From Lignipirellula cremea (lineage in GTDB: Bacteria; Planctomycetota; Planctomycetia; Pirellulales; Pirellulaceae), in contig NZ_CP036433.1 in NCBI RefSeq assembly GCF_007751035.1, positions 5,809,001 to 5,873,000 of the forward strand: 64,000 nucleotides of DNA, in the 5' to 3' direction. Both the position numbers and the translations under genes were made by a program. Below the pieces are notes generated by a model. That model worked only from the letters and a program-made list of their open reading frames with translations. It searched no databases and was not told the DNA's origin. Shown here one piece after another: positions 17,632 through 25,439 of the stretch; positions within the stretch are counted from its first letter, which is position 1; each line of letters starts with the position of its first letter.

Positions 17632-18148
17632 CGAAGAGGAAAACAAACGTCTGGCTGAAATGGCCGAACGGCACTTGGAACGACAGGCAGAGCAGAGTCG
17701 CCAGGTCACCGAACTTCAGCGCGAGGTTGCCGAAGGTTCGCGGCGATTGGTCGAAGCCGATGCCCAGGCGCGGCAGGAAATGGTTACTCTGCAGCGCGAA
17801 GTCCAAGCGGAACGCAGCGAAGTCGGGCGGCAACGGGATCTGCTCGAAGGCGAGCGCCGTGACCTGGCCGCCAAACGTCGCCTGGACCCGATCGTCGCGG
17901 CGGCAATCACGAACATCGGCTTGCTGTTGGCCTGCCTATTACCGCTGGTTCTGTGCTGGTATCTGCTCACGCGTCGCGTCGAACCCGCAGACGATCAAGC
18001 GGTCGCCGAAGTCTTGCTCGAAGACCTCGTTGCTGACCGGCCGTTGCTGCTGCCGCGTACCGACGGCGTCCGCGCCATTGGCCTGCGTGCGGAGCGTGAC
18101 GTTTCGCGTTCGCCCGACGATTCAGATCATGCCGATCGTTCGACCTGA
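17564..18148 (+). CDS. Lipoprotein-like coiled-coil membrane protein
   Basis: 194 residues, ATG 17564 with GGAGG five bases upstream. The N-terminus LIPIVAALMLTAIGC is a lipobox-like signal with a candidate lipidated Cys22. Residues 25-105 form a long charged coiled coil (RQVTELQREVAEGSRRL), followed by a membrane helix (ITNIGLLLACLLPLVLCWYLL) and an acidic cytoplasmic tail. It may place the pathway at the membrane. No family recognised. Confidence 0.6.
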   Translation: MQTHKLVLIPIVAALMLTAIGCDEEENKRLAEMAERHLERQAEQSRQVTELQREVAEGSRRLVEADAQARQEMVTLQREVQAERSEVGRQRDLLEGERRDLAAKRRLDPIVAAAITNIGLLLACLLPLVLCWYLLTRRVEPADDQAVAEVLLEDLVADRPLLLPRTDGVRAIGLRAERDVSRSPDDSDHADRST

Positions 18149-18183
18149 CTAAACCACTACACATCAACCTGGGAGGCATGCAT

Positions 18184-18552
18184 ATGTCGCACATCGTTTC
18201 CGTCGAGACCGAGATTCGGGACGCGGCCGCACTCAATTCGGCCTGCCGCCGTCTCAGGCTGCCACTTCCGACGCACGGGACCGCGCAGCTCTTCAGCGGC
18301 GCGGCGACCGGCTATTGCGTGCGGCTTCCCGGCTGGCGCTATCCGGTTATCTGCGACACAGAAAGTGGCCGCATTCAATTCGATAATTTCGAAGGCCGGT
18401 GGGGCGAGCAACGCGAATTGGACCGGCTGATGCAGGCGTATGCCTGTGAACGAGCGAAACTCGAAGCCCGCCGCAACGGACACACCGTGACCGAACAGCC
18501 GCTGGCCGACGGCTCAATCAAGCTGACCGTTCACGTTGGAGGTAACGCATGA
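18184..18552 (+). CDS. DUF1257 (Ycf35-like) protein
   Basis: 122 residues from ATG 18184; ATG 18178 is too close to the GGGAGG site. It begins MSHIVSVETEIRDAAALNSA, the hallmark opening of the DUF1257/Ycf35 family, whose members are small alpha/beta proteins of unknown function found in cyanobacteria, plastids and mobile elements. The family commonly sits next to DUF2997 and Ycf46-like AAA+ genes, exactly as here. The stop overlaps the DUF2997 start by ATGA. Confidence 0.82.
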   Translation: MSHIVSVETEIRDAAALNSACRRLRLPLPTHGTAQLFSGAATGYCVRLPGWRYPVICDTESGRIQFDNFEGRWGEQRELDRLMQAYACERAKLEARRNGHTVTEQPLADGSIKLTVHVGGNA

Positions 18553-18746
18553 GCAGGAAGATTGAAATCATCATCTCGCCCACCGGCGAATCCCGTGTCG
18601 AAACCAAGGGCTTTGCTGGCAGCGAATGCCGCGAGGCGAGTCGCTTTCTGGAATCGGCACTTGGCAGAGCGACTTCGGAGTCGTTGACGGCCGAGTTCCA
18701 CGAAGCTCGCACCCATCAACACAATCACTTGGACCAAGAGACATGA
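18549..18746 (+). CDS. DUF2997 protein
   Basis: 65 residues. IEIIISPTGESRVETKGFAG, then SECREASRFLESALG, matches DUF2997, a small protein almost always next to DUF1257. GGAGG lies just upstream. It overlaps both neighbours by 4 bp (ATGA), so the DUF1257, DUF2997 and TOPRIM products are translationally coupled. Confidence 0.82.
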   Translation: MSRKIEIIISPTGESRVETKGFAGSECREASRFLESALGRATSESLTAEFHEARTHQHNHLDQET

Positions 18747-19414
18747 CACTCACCAAACAACCTAATTCTTCCGTGCCGACGCGACAGGCAACGGCAACCG
18801 ATCTCGTGCGAATCTTGCTTGTTGTCGAAGGCACCAACGACATCGAATTTCTGAGACGCATTTCAGGTCTGCTTCACGCGCACGATCCGTCTCTGCCGCA
18901 TCTGGCCGATATGGAACAACAAGGTACGCTCATCTTCATACCTTTTGGCGGCGGGCATGTACGCGCCTGGATGCATCGGCTCGCTCCGCTGGGCAAGCCG
19001 GAATTCCACCTGTACGACCACGAGTTACCTCCGGAGACCGATCATCGGCGCGAGGCTGCGGAAGCGATCAATCGCCGCACGCATTGTCAGGCAGTCCTGA
19101 CAGGCAAACGCAGCCTGGAAAACTATCTGCATCCCGAGGCGATTCGCACCGCTGGTGAAATCGAAGTCGACTTTGACGACTTCGACGCCGCGGCCGAGAT
19201 GGTTGCCCAGCAACTCCATCTGCGCAGCCTTGTTGAAACACCCTGGGAACTTCTCTCCCGCCGCGCCCGCAACCGTCTGACCCATCGGGCCAAACGCTGG
19301 CTCAACACGAAAGTGGCTGACCAGATGACGGTCGATCTGCTGCGCGAGCGCGACACCGAAGGCGAAATCGCCTCGTGGCTGAAGGCAATCGGTCGCCTGG
19401 CGGACGGCCAGTGA
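18743..19414 (+). CDS. TOPRIM/OLD-like nuclease-domain protein
   Basis: 223 residues from ATG 18743 (ATGA overlap with DUF2997). ILLVVEGTNDIEFLRRI has the TOPRIM catalytic Glu29, and FHLYDHE supplies the acidic pair (Asp92, Glu94). The segment LIFIPFGGGHVRAW between them is typical of the OLD-type TOPRIM fold, which cleaves nucleic acid with metal ions. KRSLENYL is also seen in OLD-like TOPRIM proteins. No ATPase domain is attached; the AAA+ protein encoded next could supply it. It may be a nuclease effector or a DNA-processing factor of the element. Confidence 0.68.
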   Translation: MTLTKQPNSSVPTRQATATDLVRILLVVEGTNDIEFLRRISGLLHAHDPSLPHLADMEQQGTLIFIPFGGGHVRAWMHRLAPLGKPEFHLYDHELPPETDHRREAAEAINRRTHCQAVLTGKRSLENYLHPEAIRTAGEIEVDFDDFDAAAEMVAQQLHLRSLVETPWELLSRRARNRLTHRAKRWLNTKVADQMTVDLLRERDTEGEIASWLKAIGRLADGQ

Positions 19415-19464
19415 TAACCAGCGTGAGCCCCTCACTTCTACTTCCCAACAACAAGGAATCAACC

Positions 19465-20967
19465 ATGACGCTTTCAGAGCGGCTGGCGGAGAACGTGCGC
19501 GCGTGCTTCGCCGGCATTTGGATTCAGAGCTTAGAACACGAGGACGCGCTACTGGAAATCGCGCGGCTGTGCCACAGCGAGCAATGGAAGATGGCAACCT
19601 GGGATATCGACCTGGGATTGCGGCTACCGGGCGGCACGGACAGCGACACCACTGATATGGCAGGATCCGATCCGCTGGCCGCAGTCCGAGCATTGAGTGC
19701 GATGTCGGACGACGCAACTCCGTCGCTGTTGGTGCTCGTCAACTTCCATCGGTTTCTGAACTCGGCCGAGGTTGTTCAGGCCGTAGCCCGGCAAATTGTG
19801 CAGGGCAAGAATAACCGCACGTTCGTCGTGATTCTGTCCCCAGTGGTACAGATTCCGACGGAGTTAGAAAAACTGATCGTCTGCATCGAACACGAGATGC
19901 CCGATCGCGATCAAATCGAAGAGATCGCCCGCGGCGTGGCCACCGAGGAAGGCGAATTGCCCGACGGAGCGGACTTGGAGCGTGTGCTCGACGCGGCTTG
20001 CGGACTCACGCGCTACGAAGCCGAAGGAGCTTTCAGTCTTTCGCTGGTACGGCATGGACACGTCGAACCGTCATCGATCTGGGAACTCAAGTCGCAGACG
20101 CTGACCAAAAGCGGTCTGCTTTCCCTGCACCGCGGGCGCGAATCATTCGCCGATCTCGGGGGACTCGAATCGTTGAAGGCATTTTGCCTGCGCGCGATGC
20201 GACCACACCAAGGCAGCACACGGGCACTCAAGCCGCGAGGCGTGTTGCTACTGGGCGTGCCGGGCACAGGCAAGAGCGCGCTTTGCAAAGCGCTCGGCAA
20301 TGAGACTGGCAGGCCGACGCTGACGCTCGACGTCGGCGCCTTGATGGGTTCGCTTGTCGGCCAAACCGAAGAACGCACGCGACGGGCGCTGCGCATCGTC
20401 GATGCCATGCAACCGGCCGTGGTCTTCGTCGATGAAGTCGAAAAGGCACTCAGCGGCGTGGCCGGCTCCGGCCAAACCGATAGCGGCGTTTCGGCACGGA
20501 TGTTTGGTTCGTTGCTCTCGTGGCTCAACGATCATGAGTCGGATGTGTTCGTCGTTTGCACGGCGAACGATGTCACGAAACTGCCGCCGGAGTTCTGTCG
20601 CGCGGAACGCTTTGACGGTTTGTTCTTTCTCGACTTGCCCAGCAAGGAACAGAAGCGAACCATCTGGCGAATGTATCTCGATCTGTTCGGCATCGAGGCC
20701 GATCAGCGTCTACCCGACGATCAATTGTGGACCGGCGCAGAGATTCGCGCCTGTTGTCGTCTCGCGGCTTTGCTCGACGTGCCGCTGGTGCAGGCTGCCC
20801 AGAATATTGTGCCGGTTGCGGTCACAGCAGCCGAATCGGTCGATCAATTGCGGAACTGGGCCAGCGGTCGCTGCCTGTCGGCAGACAAGTCAGGCATCTA
20901 CACCAACACGAGCGGCTCACCAGGCAAGTCGCGGCGGAAGATTCCCCGCGATCCCAGTGTCAACTAA
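19465..20967 (+). CDS. Ycf46-like AAA+ ATPase
   Basis: 500 residues from ATG 19465 (AAGGA upstream). Residues 1-130 form the Ycf46-type N-terminal region (WIQSLEHEDALLEIARLC). The AAA+ core follows: Walker A GVPGTGKS (264-271), Walker B VVFVDE (319-324), sensor Asn368 (CTANDV) and Arg-finger candidates Arg379/Arg382 (FCRAERFDG). The family remodels or unfolds proteins; plastid and cyanobacterial Ycf46 are linked genetically to Ycf35-like proteins. Here it could unfold Ubl-tagged proteins or drive the TOPRIM partner (inference). Confidence 0.88.
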   Translation: MTLSERLAENVRACFAGIWIQSLEHEDALLEIARLCHSEQWKMATWDIDLGLRLPGGTDSDTTDMAGSDPLAAVRALSAMSDDATPSLLVLVNFHRFLNSAEVVQAVARQIVQGKNNRTFVVILSPVVQIPTELEKLIVCIEHEMPDRDQIEEIARGVATEEGELPDGADLERVLDAACGLTRYEAEGAFSLSLVRHGHVEPSSIWELKSQTLTKSGLLSLHRGRESFADLGGLESLKAFCLRAMRPHQGSTRALKPRGVLLLGVPGTGKSALCKALGNETGRPTLTLDVGALMGSLVGQTEERTRRALRIVDAMQPAVVFVDEVEKALSGVAGSGQTDSGVSARMFGSLLSWLNDHESDVFVVCTANDVTKLPPEFCRAERFDGLFFLDLPSKEQKRTIWRMYLDLFGIEADQRLPDDQLWTGAEIRACCRLAALLDVPLVQAAQNIVPVAVTAAESVDQLRNWASGRCLSADKSGIYTNTSGSPGKSRRKIPRDPSVN

Positions 20968-20994
20968 CCACACATCAATCATATCGGAGAGGCC

Positions 20995-21939
20995 ATGACA
21001 GCAACTTCAACTACACAACCACCCACGCACAGCACCAGCCCCGCCAATCGGATGCGGGCGACCATGTGCGCCACACGCGTCAGCTTCACCTGGTTCGGCA
21101 CACGGAAAACACTTTCCACTGTGCAAAAGGCCCAGGCGGCCGAATCATTCGGCGCAGAAGGCGAGTTTCTCAGCGCCGGCAAGAAACTGCTTGATACCAA
21201 GCACCCGCGGTTCAAGGCCGTGACTTCAGTTCGGAGTCGCACGCGTGCCTACTGGACGTCGCTCAGTTTGCCCTATCCGGAGCCGGGTATTCGTCTGCTG
21301 CGGCAAGACGCACTCGAAACGTTTCAGGATCAGATGAACGTCTTCAAGGACGAACTCGACGAAGCCGTAGCCCGCCTTAACGAGCGATATGCCGCGCTCA
21401 AAGAGGCGGCGCAGGAGCGGCTGGGCAGTTTGTACAACGAAGCTGACTATCCGGCATCGCTCGCGGGGATGTTCGATGTCTCGTGGGACTTTCCTAGCGT
21501 CGAACCGCCATCGTATCTGCAGCAGCTGAATCCGGAATTGTACGAGCAAGAGTGCCGCCGCGTTCAGGCCCGTTTTGACGAAGCCGTGCAGATGGCCGAG
21601 CAGGCATTCATCGAGGAGTTGTCGCAACTTGTGTCGCATCTCACCGAGCGGTTGGGCGGTCACGAAGACGGCAAACCCAAGATTTTCCGCGACACAGCGG
21701 TGGAAAACCTGCGTGAGTTCTTCGAACGCTTTCGCGCACTGAATGTGCGATCCAACGATCAGCTCGACTCGCTCGTCTCCCAGTGTCGTCAGGTCGTCGA
21801 TGGCGTCCAGCCACAGGAACTGCGCGACAATGGCGGTTTGCGTCAGCAAGTTGCCACGCAGCTTTCCGGCGTCCAATCGGTGCTGGACGGACTTCTCGTC
21901 GATCGACCGCGGCGGCGGATCATTCGTTCGCCCAAGTGA
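20995..21939 (+). CDS. Unknown coiled-coil protein
   Basis: 314 residues, ATG 20995, with GGAGAGG upstream. The N-terminus is Thr/Pro-rich; VSFTWFGTRKTLSTV and AYWTSLSLPYPEPGIRLL look like a conserved core. The rest is long helices likely to form coiled coils (DEAVARLNERYAALKEAA). The layout resembles phage proteins of the DUF3150 type, but this cannot be confirmed. It is in the middle of the AAA+/Ubl operon and could be an adaptor or structural component. Confidence 0.6.
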   Translation: MTATSTTQPPTHSTSPANRMRATMCATRVSFTWFGTRKTLSTVQKAQAAESFGAEGEFLSAGKKLLDTKHPRFKAVTSVRSRTRAYWTSLSLPYPEPGIRLLRQDALETFQDQMNVFKDELDEAVARLNERYAALKEAAQERLGSLYNEADYPASLAGMFDVSWDFPSVEPPSYLQQLNPELYEQECRRVQARFDEAVQMAEQAFIEELSQLVSHLTERLGGHEDGKPKIFRDTAVENLREFFERFRALNVRSNDQLDSLVSQCRQVVDGVQPQELRDNGGLRQQVATQLSGVQSVLDGLLVDRPRRRIIRSPK

Positions 21940-21949
21940 GGACATGGCT

Positions 21950-22198
21950 ATGCAACGTCTGATCTGCCCCGACGGCACGATCCGCTGCGTCTACGCCGAA
22001 ACCATCGACCTCGCCTCAATCGGGCACGTTTCCATTTCTCGTGGTTCACACGTCGAGCCCGATCCAGACGGTCCTTGGTTCGCTGATCTGGCCCCGGTAG
22101 GCGGGCCACGGCTCGGCCCATTTGCTCGCCGAAGCGATGCCCTCAACGCGGAGTCCGAGTGGTTGCACACTCACTGGCTTTTTCCACCGCTCGACTGA
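21950..22198 (+). CDS. Small conserved-looking unknown protein
   Basis: 82 residues from ATG 21950, with GAGG eight bases upstream; ATG 21944 would be too near the site. Sequence includes DGTIRCVYAETIDLASIGHV and LGPFARRSDALNAESEWL, compact and beta-then-helix in pattern. No family name can be given. It is followed by the terminator-like hairpin at 22230. Confidence 0.55.
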   Translation: MQRLICPDGTIRCVYAETIDLASIGHVSISRGSHVEPDPDGPWFADLAPVGGPRLGPFARRSDALNAESEWLHTHWLFPPLD

Positions 22199-22229
22199 CC
22201 GTCGTCAACGACAACACGTTATCCGTTTT

Positions 22230-22275
22230 GCCCCGGCCGCTCAGGCAACTGTACCTGCGCGGTCGGGGCTTTTTT
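22230..22275 (+). terminator. Terminator-like hairpin inside the cargo operon
   Basis: GCCCCGGCCGC pairs imperfectly with GCGCGGTCGGGGC, followed directly by TTTTTT. It lies between the 83-codon gene and the 22307 gene and should reduce read-through into the Ubl genes, unless a new promoter or antitermination is used. Confidence 0.75.
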
Positions 22276-22306
22276 CGTTTCCCGATCCTAAACAGGAGTA
22301 CTTTCC

Positions 22307-22522
22307 ATGAAACAAGCCGATCTTGACCGCGCCGTCGCCCGCGCCACGGGCGAAACCGTTTCCACCATCAAACGCCTCGGGTTTCTGCTCGCCGAACCGG
22401 ACGACTGTCTCGATCCCGAGTCCGAGGAACATGGACCCTACGTCATCGACTGGGACGAATTGGAAGCCCAGCGTCACGAAGAAGGCACGCGGAGGCCGCG
22501 CAATGAACCGGCCGTCGCTTGA
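22307..22522 (+). CDS. Small unknown acidic protein
   Basis: 71 residues, ATG 22307 with CAGGAG nine bases upstream. It begins MKQADLDRAVARATGETVST and continues IKRLGFLLAEP, which looks like a short helix-turn-helix-type segment, then an acidic tail. No family recognised. It overlaps the following basic microprotein by 20 bp. Confidence 0.55.
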   Translation: MKQADLDRAVARATGETVSTIKRLGFLLAEPDDCLDPESEEHGPYVIDWDELEAQRHEEGTRRPRNEPAVA

Positions 22523-22691
22523 GCAACAACGTGAGCTTCGCGATGTCGCCGTGACCGATGACTCCGTTGCCCTCAATGTTTATTCGAGCTTGCTAAAGCA
22601 CGTGCGCGGTGGCCAACGACGAGGAGGGCGCGAAGTCAAGACCGCCTCGCGCCGTCGAAAGCGACGACGGCCGGTGCGGCAACCGACTTGA
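22503..22691 (+). CDS. Basic microprotein
   Basis: 62 residues, ATG 22503, overlapping the previous gene. The C-terminal half is strongly basic ([17 protein letters not shown]-like), suggesting nucleic-acid binding. No clear ribosome site other than coupling to the upstream gene, so expression is less certain. Confidence 0.42.
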   Translation: MNRPSLEQQRELRDVAVTDDSVALNVYSSLLKHVRGGQRRGGREVKTASRRRKRRRPVRQPT

Positions 22692-22735
22692 TGTCAACGA
22701 TATCGATTTCCCATTCAACACAACAAAGGACACAT

Positions 22736-22960
22736 ATGAAGATTCTGGTCATCAACAACGACGGTGGCGGATTCGCTGACTACGTGGACGTCGCCGACGG
22801 CACGACAGTCGCCCAACTGTTCGAGCGTCAAATCGGCTCCACCAAGCCGAGTCACTATCTGATCCGCGTCAATCGTCAGCCGTGCCCGGGAGATCAAGTT
22901 TTGCGTGAAGGCGATCGCATCTCCATCACGCCGACGAAGATCGAGGGCGCGAACTCGTAG
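22736..22960 (+). CDS. Ubiquitin-like beta-grasp protein (MoaD/ThiS type)
   Basis: 74 residues, ATG 22736 with AAAGGAC upstream. Strand order and pattern ([47 protein letters not shown]) fit the beta-grasp fold of MoaD, ThiS and bacterial ubiquitin-like modifiers. The C-terminus is KIEG-ANS: the Gly needed for adenylation (Gly71) is followed by three extra residues, as in ubiquitin precursors that a peptidase must trim. Encoded next to E2-like, JAMM and E1-like genes, it is the probable modifier of this pathway. It is not a sulfur carrier for cofactor synthesis as judged by context, since no thiamine or molybdopterin genes are near. Confidence 0.82.
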   Translation: MKILVINNDGGGFADYVDVADGTTVAQLFERQIGSTKPSHYLIRVNRQPCPGDQVLREGDRISITPTKIEGANS

Positions 22961-22975
22961 CCACATACCGTCCGC

Positions 22976-23005
22976 GCGCCACCGAGCCTCAGTGCTCGGT
23001 GGCGC
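22976..23005 (+). promoter_or_regulatory. Perfect hairpin between the Ubl and E2-like genes
   Basis: GCGCCACCGAGC (22976-22987) pairs perfectly with GCTCGGTGGCGC (22994-23005) around a 6-base loop, with no T-run. It could protect the upstream Ubl mRNA 3' end or attenuate transcription so that modifier exceeds enzyme. Confidence 0.6.
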
Positions 23006-23037
23006 CGCGGGTGGTGTTCACTTTGGAGTGACGAACT

Positions 23038-24093
23038 ATGACGCGACAACAAAAACTGCTCATGCGGATGGCGATCGCGATCCATGAGCGGCTCCACTCG
23101 AAAACTACACACGACAAATCCGTCGCGCTGCCAACGGCAGCATGGCAACAATGCGAAACGCTGAACCACAAATTGCGGAAGGCCACACAGCACGGTTGGA
23201 GCCTGGCTGCGAATCGACTGAATCACGACCTGCGTTCGGCTGTCGAGCGACTTCGCATTGAGATTGCGGAACTCGACCACAAGCTTCGACCATCAGTCAG
23301 GGAAGGCCGCAACGCCTCGGTGGCTGACATCTATGCTGACCTGATCGCGCTGCACGATGAGTTTGAAGACGTCGCCTTCAATCGACGAGCCCACACTTTG
23401 TCGGTGACGACGGAAGCCATTGAACTGGACGGCGTCTACTTGGGGCCTTTTGAGATTCGTCTCGACTGGACCGATTTACCGGAAGGCCATCCGAACAACT
23501 ATCGCGTGATCGCGGTCGATGCCAATCCGGCCGCCGCGAACGACAGCGTCACGCATCCGCATGTGCAAGACGAAGCGGTCTGTGAAGGCGATGGCCATCA
23601 GCCGATCCGCAAGGCGCTGGAGCAAGGCCGGTTGCTCGATTTCTTCCTGATCGTCGCCAACTTACTGCGCACATACAACTCAGGCAGTCCGTTCGTTTCG
23701 CTATCTGACTGGCACGGCGCGGAATGTGCCGACTGCGGCGGCACGGTCTGCGACGACGAGCGGTGGACGTGCGAAAAGTGCGAGACAACGGTGTGCGGCG
23801 AATGTTACTACAACTGCCCTGGCTGCGACGGCACCTTCTGCAACGAGTGCGTGACGCGCAGCGAAGGCTGCGATGAGAACCATTGCAGCGGCTGCATGAA
23901 GGAGTGCTCGCGATGTGATGCCGAACTCTGCCAGGGCTGCCTCAATGACAACGAAAGGTGTTCTGATTGCCATGACCAAGAACTCGAAGAAGAAGCAGAG
24001 GAAATGGAAGATGACGGAAGCGGTCACAGACGCGACGACGCCGGCGCTCCGCTTCAGCCCAACCGCTTGGGCCAAGTTGCTGTTCCTGCGTGA
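23038..24093 (+). CDS. E2-like conjugating protein fused to a Cys-rich zinc array
   Basis: 351 residues, ATG 23038 (GGAG nine bases upstream). Helical N-terminus, then an E2-like region at about 125-227: GPFEIRLDW, then [16 protein letters not shown] with His173/His175 and the candidate catalytic Cys182, then [18 protein letters not shown] and SPFVSLSDW. This H-P-H ... C layout matches the divergent bacterial E2 (UBC-fold) families defined by comparative genomics. Residues 230-311 contain about 20 Cys with repeated CxxC pairs, a RING/treble-clef-like zinc array that may act as a built-in E3 or substrate-binding part. The C-terminus is acidic. The 3' end overlaps the JAMM gene by 122 bp. Confidence 0.75.
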   Translation: MTRQQKLLMRMAIAIHERLHSKTTHDKSVALPTAAWQQCETLNHKLRKATQHGWSLAANRLNHDLRSAVERLRIEIAELDHKLRPSVREGRNASVADIYADLIALHDEFEDVAFNRRAHTLSVTTEAIELDGVYLGPFEIRLDWTDLPEGHPNNYRVIAVDANPAAANDSVTHPHVQDEAVCEGDGHQPIRKALEQGRLLDFFLIVANLLRTYNSGSPFVSLSDWHGAECADCGGTVCDDERWTCEKCETTVCGECYYNCPGCDGTFCNECVTRSEGCDENHCSGCMKECSRCDAELCQGCLNDNERCSDCHDQELEEEAEEMEDDGSGHRRDDAGAPLQPNRLGQVAVPA

Positions 24094-24676
24094 TTATGGC
24101 GACACGGAGGTCGGCGGCTTCGGCATCGCGGCGAGCGACGACCTGCTGTTCGTTGAAGACATTCAGCTCGTCAAGCAAGTTTGTTCGTGGGCGCACGTGG
24201 CATTCGATGACGAGTCCGTCGCCGATTTCTTTGATCGTCAGGTAGACGCGGAGCGGCGTCCCGAGCAATTTGCCCGGATCTGGGTGCATACGCATCCCGG
24301 AGACTGCCCGCGTCCGAGTATGACGGACGAGGAGACTTTCCGCCGAGTTTTCGGTCGCGCCGACTGGGCTGTGATGTTCATTCTCGCCTGCGAAGGCCAG
24401 TCGTACGCTCGGCTGCGCTTCAATGTCGGGCCATGCGCCGAAGTCGAGATTCCTGTTAGCGTCGATTACTCGCGACCGTTCGACGCCTCTGAACCCGATG
24501 TCTGGGAGCAGGAGTATCTGGCTAACATCCACGCCGAACAACCGACGCGCGGCATGGCCTCGACATTGGGGCCGGTCCTTAACTCGCCGTTTGACGAGGA
24601 ACCGACCGACGCCTGGTATGAAAGCTGGTTCGACTATGCGGCGGAGGAAGAAGAAGCGGAGGAAGTGGTACCATGA
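23972..24676 (+). CDS. JAMM/MPN+ metallopeptidase (deubiquitinase-like)
   Basis: 234 residues from ATG 23972. ATG 24011 also has a good site (GAGGA), and the JAMM domain starts only at about residue 25, so the start is uncertain. The catalytic set is complete: Glu46 (TEVGGFGI), then His106-x-His108-x7-Ser116-x2-Asp119 ([14 protein letters not shown]), which binds zinc and cleaves isopeptide or peptide bonds. Expected role: trim the Ubl after Gly71 and remove it from targets. The C-terminus is acidic. It overlaps the E2-like gene by 122 bp and the E1-like gene by 4 bp (ATGA), so the three are coupled. Confidence 0.88.
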   Translation: MTKNSKKKQRKWKMTEAVTDATTPALRFSPTAWAKLLFLRDYGDTEVGGFGIAASDDLLFVEDIQLVKQVCSWAHVAFDDESVADFFDRQVDAERRPEQFARIWVHTHPGDCPRPSMTDEETFRRVFGRADWAVMFILACEGQSYARLRFNVGPCAEVEIPVSVDYSRPFDASEPDVWEQEYLANIHAEQPTRGMASTLGPVLNSPFDEEPTDAWYESWFDYAAEEEEAEEVVP

Positions 24677-25341
24677 ACGCGACAGAACCAGTACCGCAAA
24701 ATCGATTCACCCGACAACGGGACCTTGTACCGAGCGATCGCCTCGCCGACGTTGCGACCGCTGTCATCGGCGTCGGCGCCATTGGCCGCCAAGTGGCGTT
24801 GCAACTCGCGGCCATTGGTGCTCCACGTATTCAGTTGATCGACTTTGACGCGGTGGATGTGACGAACGTGACGACACAAGGTTATCTTGGCGAAGACGTG
24901 GGCCGGCCGAAAGTGCTTGCAACGGCTGCCGCGATTCGTCGTCTCGATGCTTCGATTCACGTTGCGACGATTCAGGATCGCTACCGCGCGAAGTTAGAGA
25001 TTGGAGAAACAGTGTTTTGCTGCGTCGATTCGATCTCCGCGCGGGCTGCCATCTGGCGTTCGGTCGCCAACCGCTGCCAGTTCTGGGCAGACGGGCGGAT
25101 GTTGGGCGAGACGATTCGTATTCTCGCCGCGAGCGATGCCGACACATTTGGCCGCTACGCCAACACGTTGTTTGCCCCAGCAGATGCTCAAACCGGCAGT
25201 TGCACGTCCCGTAGCACGATCTACGCCGCCAGTATCGCGGCCGGATTGATGGTCCACCAGTTCACCCGCTGGTTGCGTCGCCTTCCTGTCGATGGCGACA
25301 CCACGCTCAATCTGCTGGCCGGCGAATGCTCGGTCGCCTAG
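24673..25341 (+). CDS. E1-like ThiF-family adenylating enzyme
   Basis: 222 residues, a minimal ThiF/MoeB-type adenylation domain. Nucleotide loop GVGAIG (33-38), Asp57/Asp59 of the IDFD strand, Asn65 ([12 protein letters not shown]), Lys80 and the metal-binding Asp119 (CCVDSIS) are all in place. Cys177 ([18 protein letters not shown]) is in the position of the catalytic Cys of E1-like enzymes. No CxxC zinc pairs and no inactive second domain, so it would work as a homodimer like MoeB/ThiF. It would adenylate Ubl Gly71 and pass it to the E2-like protein. It overlaps the JAMM gene by ATGA. Confidence 0.88.
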   Translation: MNATEPVPQNRFTRQRDLVPSDRLADVATAVIGVGAIGRQVALQLAAIGAPRIQLIDFDAVDVTNVTTQGYLGEDVGRPKVLATAAAIRRLDASIHVATIQDRYRAKLEIGETVFCCVDSISARAAIWRSVANRCQFWADGRMLGETIRILAASDADTFGRYANTLFAPADAQTGSCTSRSTIYAASIAAGLMVHQFTRWLRRLPVDGDTTLNLLAGECSVA

Positions 25342-25374
25342 GCCTAGGTGGATAGCTCGGCAACCTATCACGAC

Positions 25375-25422
25375 AAAGCCCCGGCAACGCAATGGCTACG
25401 AACCAGTGCGCTGTCGGGGTTT
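25375..25422 (+). terminator. Attenuator-like double hairpin before the nuclease gene
   Basis: AAAGCCCCGGCA (25375-25386) pairs with TGTCGGGGTTT (25412-25422), and an inner stem CGCA-TGG/CCA-TGCG fills the space. It ends in TTTCTC only 18 bp before the nuclease start codon, so it could attenuate or regulate the nuclease separately from the conjugation genes. Confidence 0.6.
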
Positions 25423-25439
25423 CTCATTTGGAGAACAAT

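Noticed and set aside
24673-25341. ThiF-like protein as thiamine or molybdopterin biosynthesis enzyme
   Set aside because: No thi or moa/moe genes are near, the Ubl has a tail after its Gly, and JAMM and E2-like genes are coupled to it, which favours protein conjugation.
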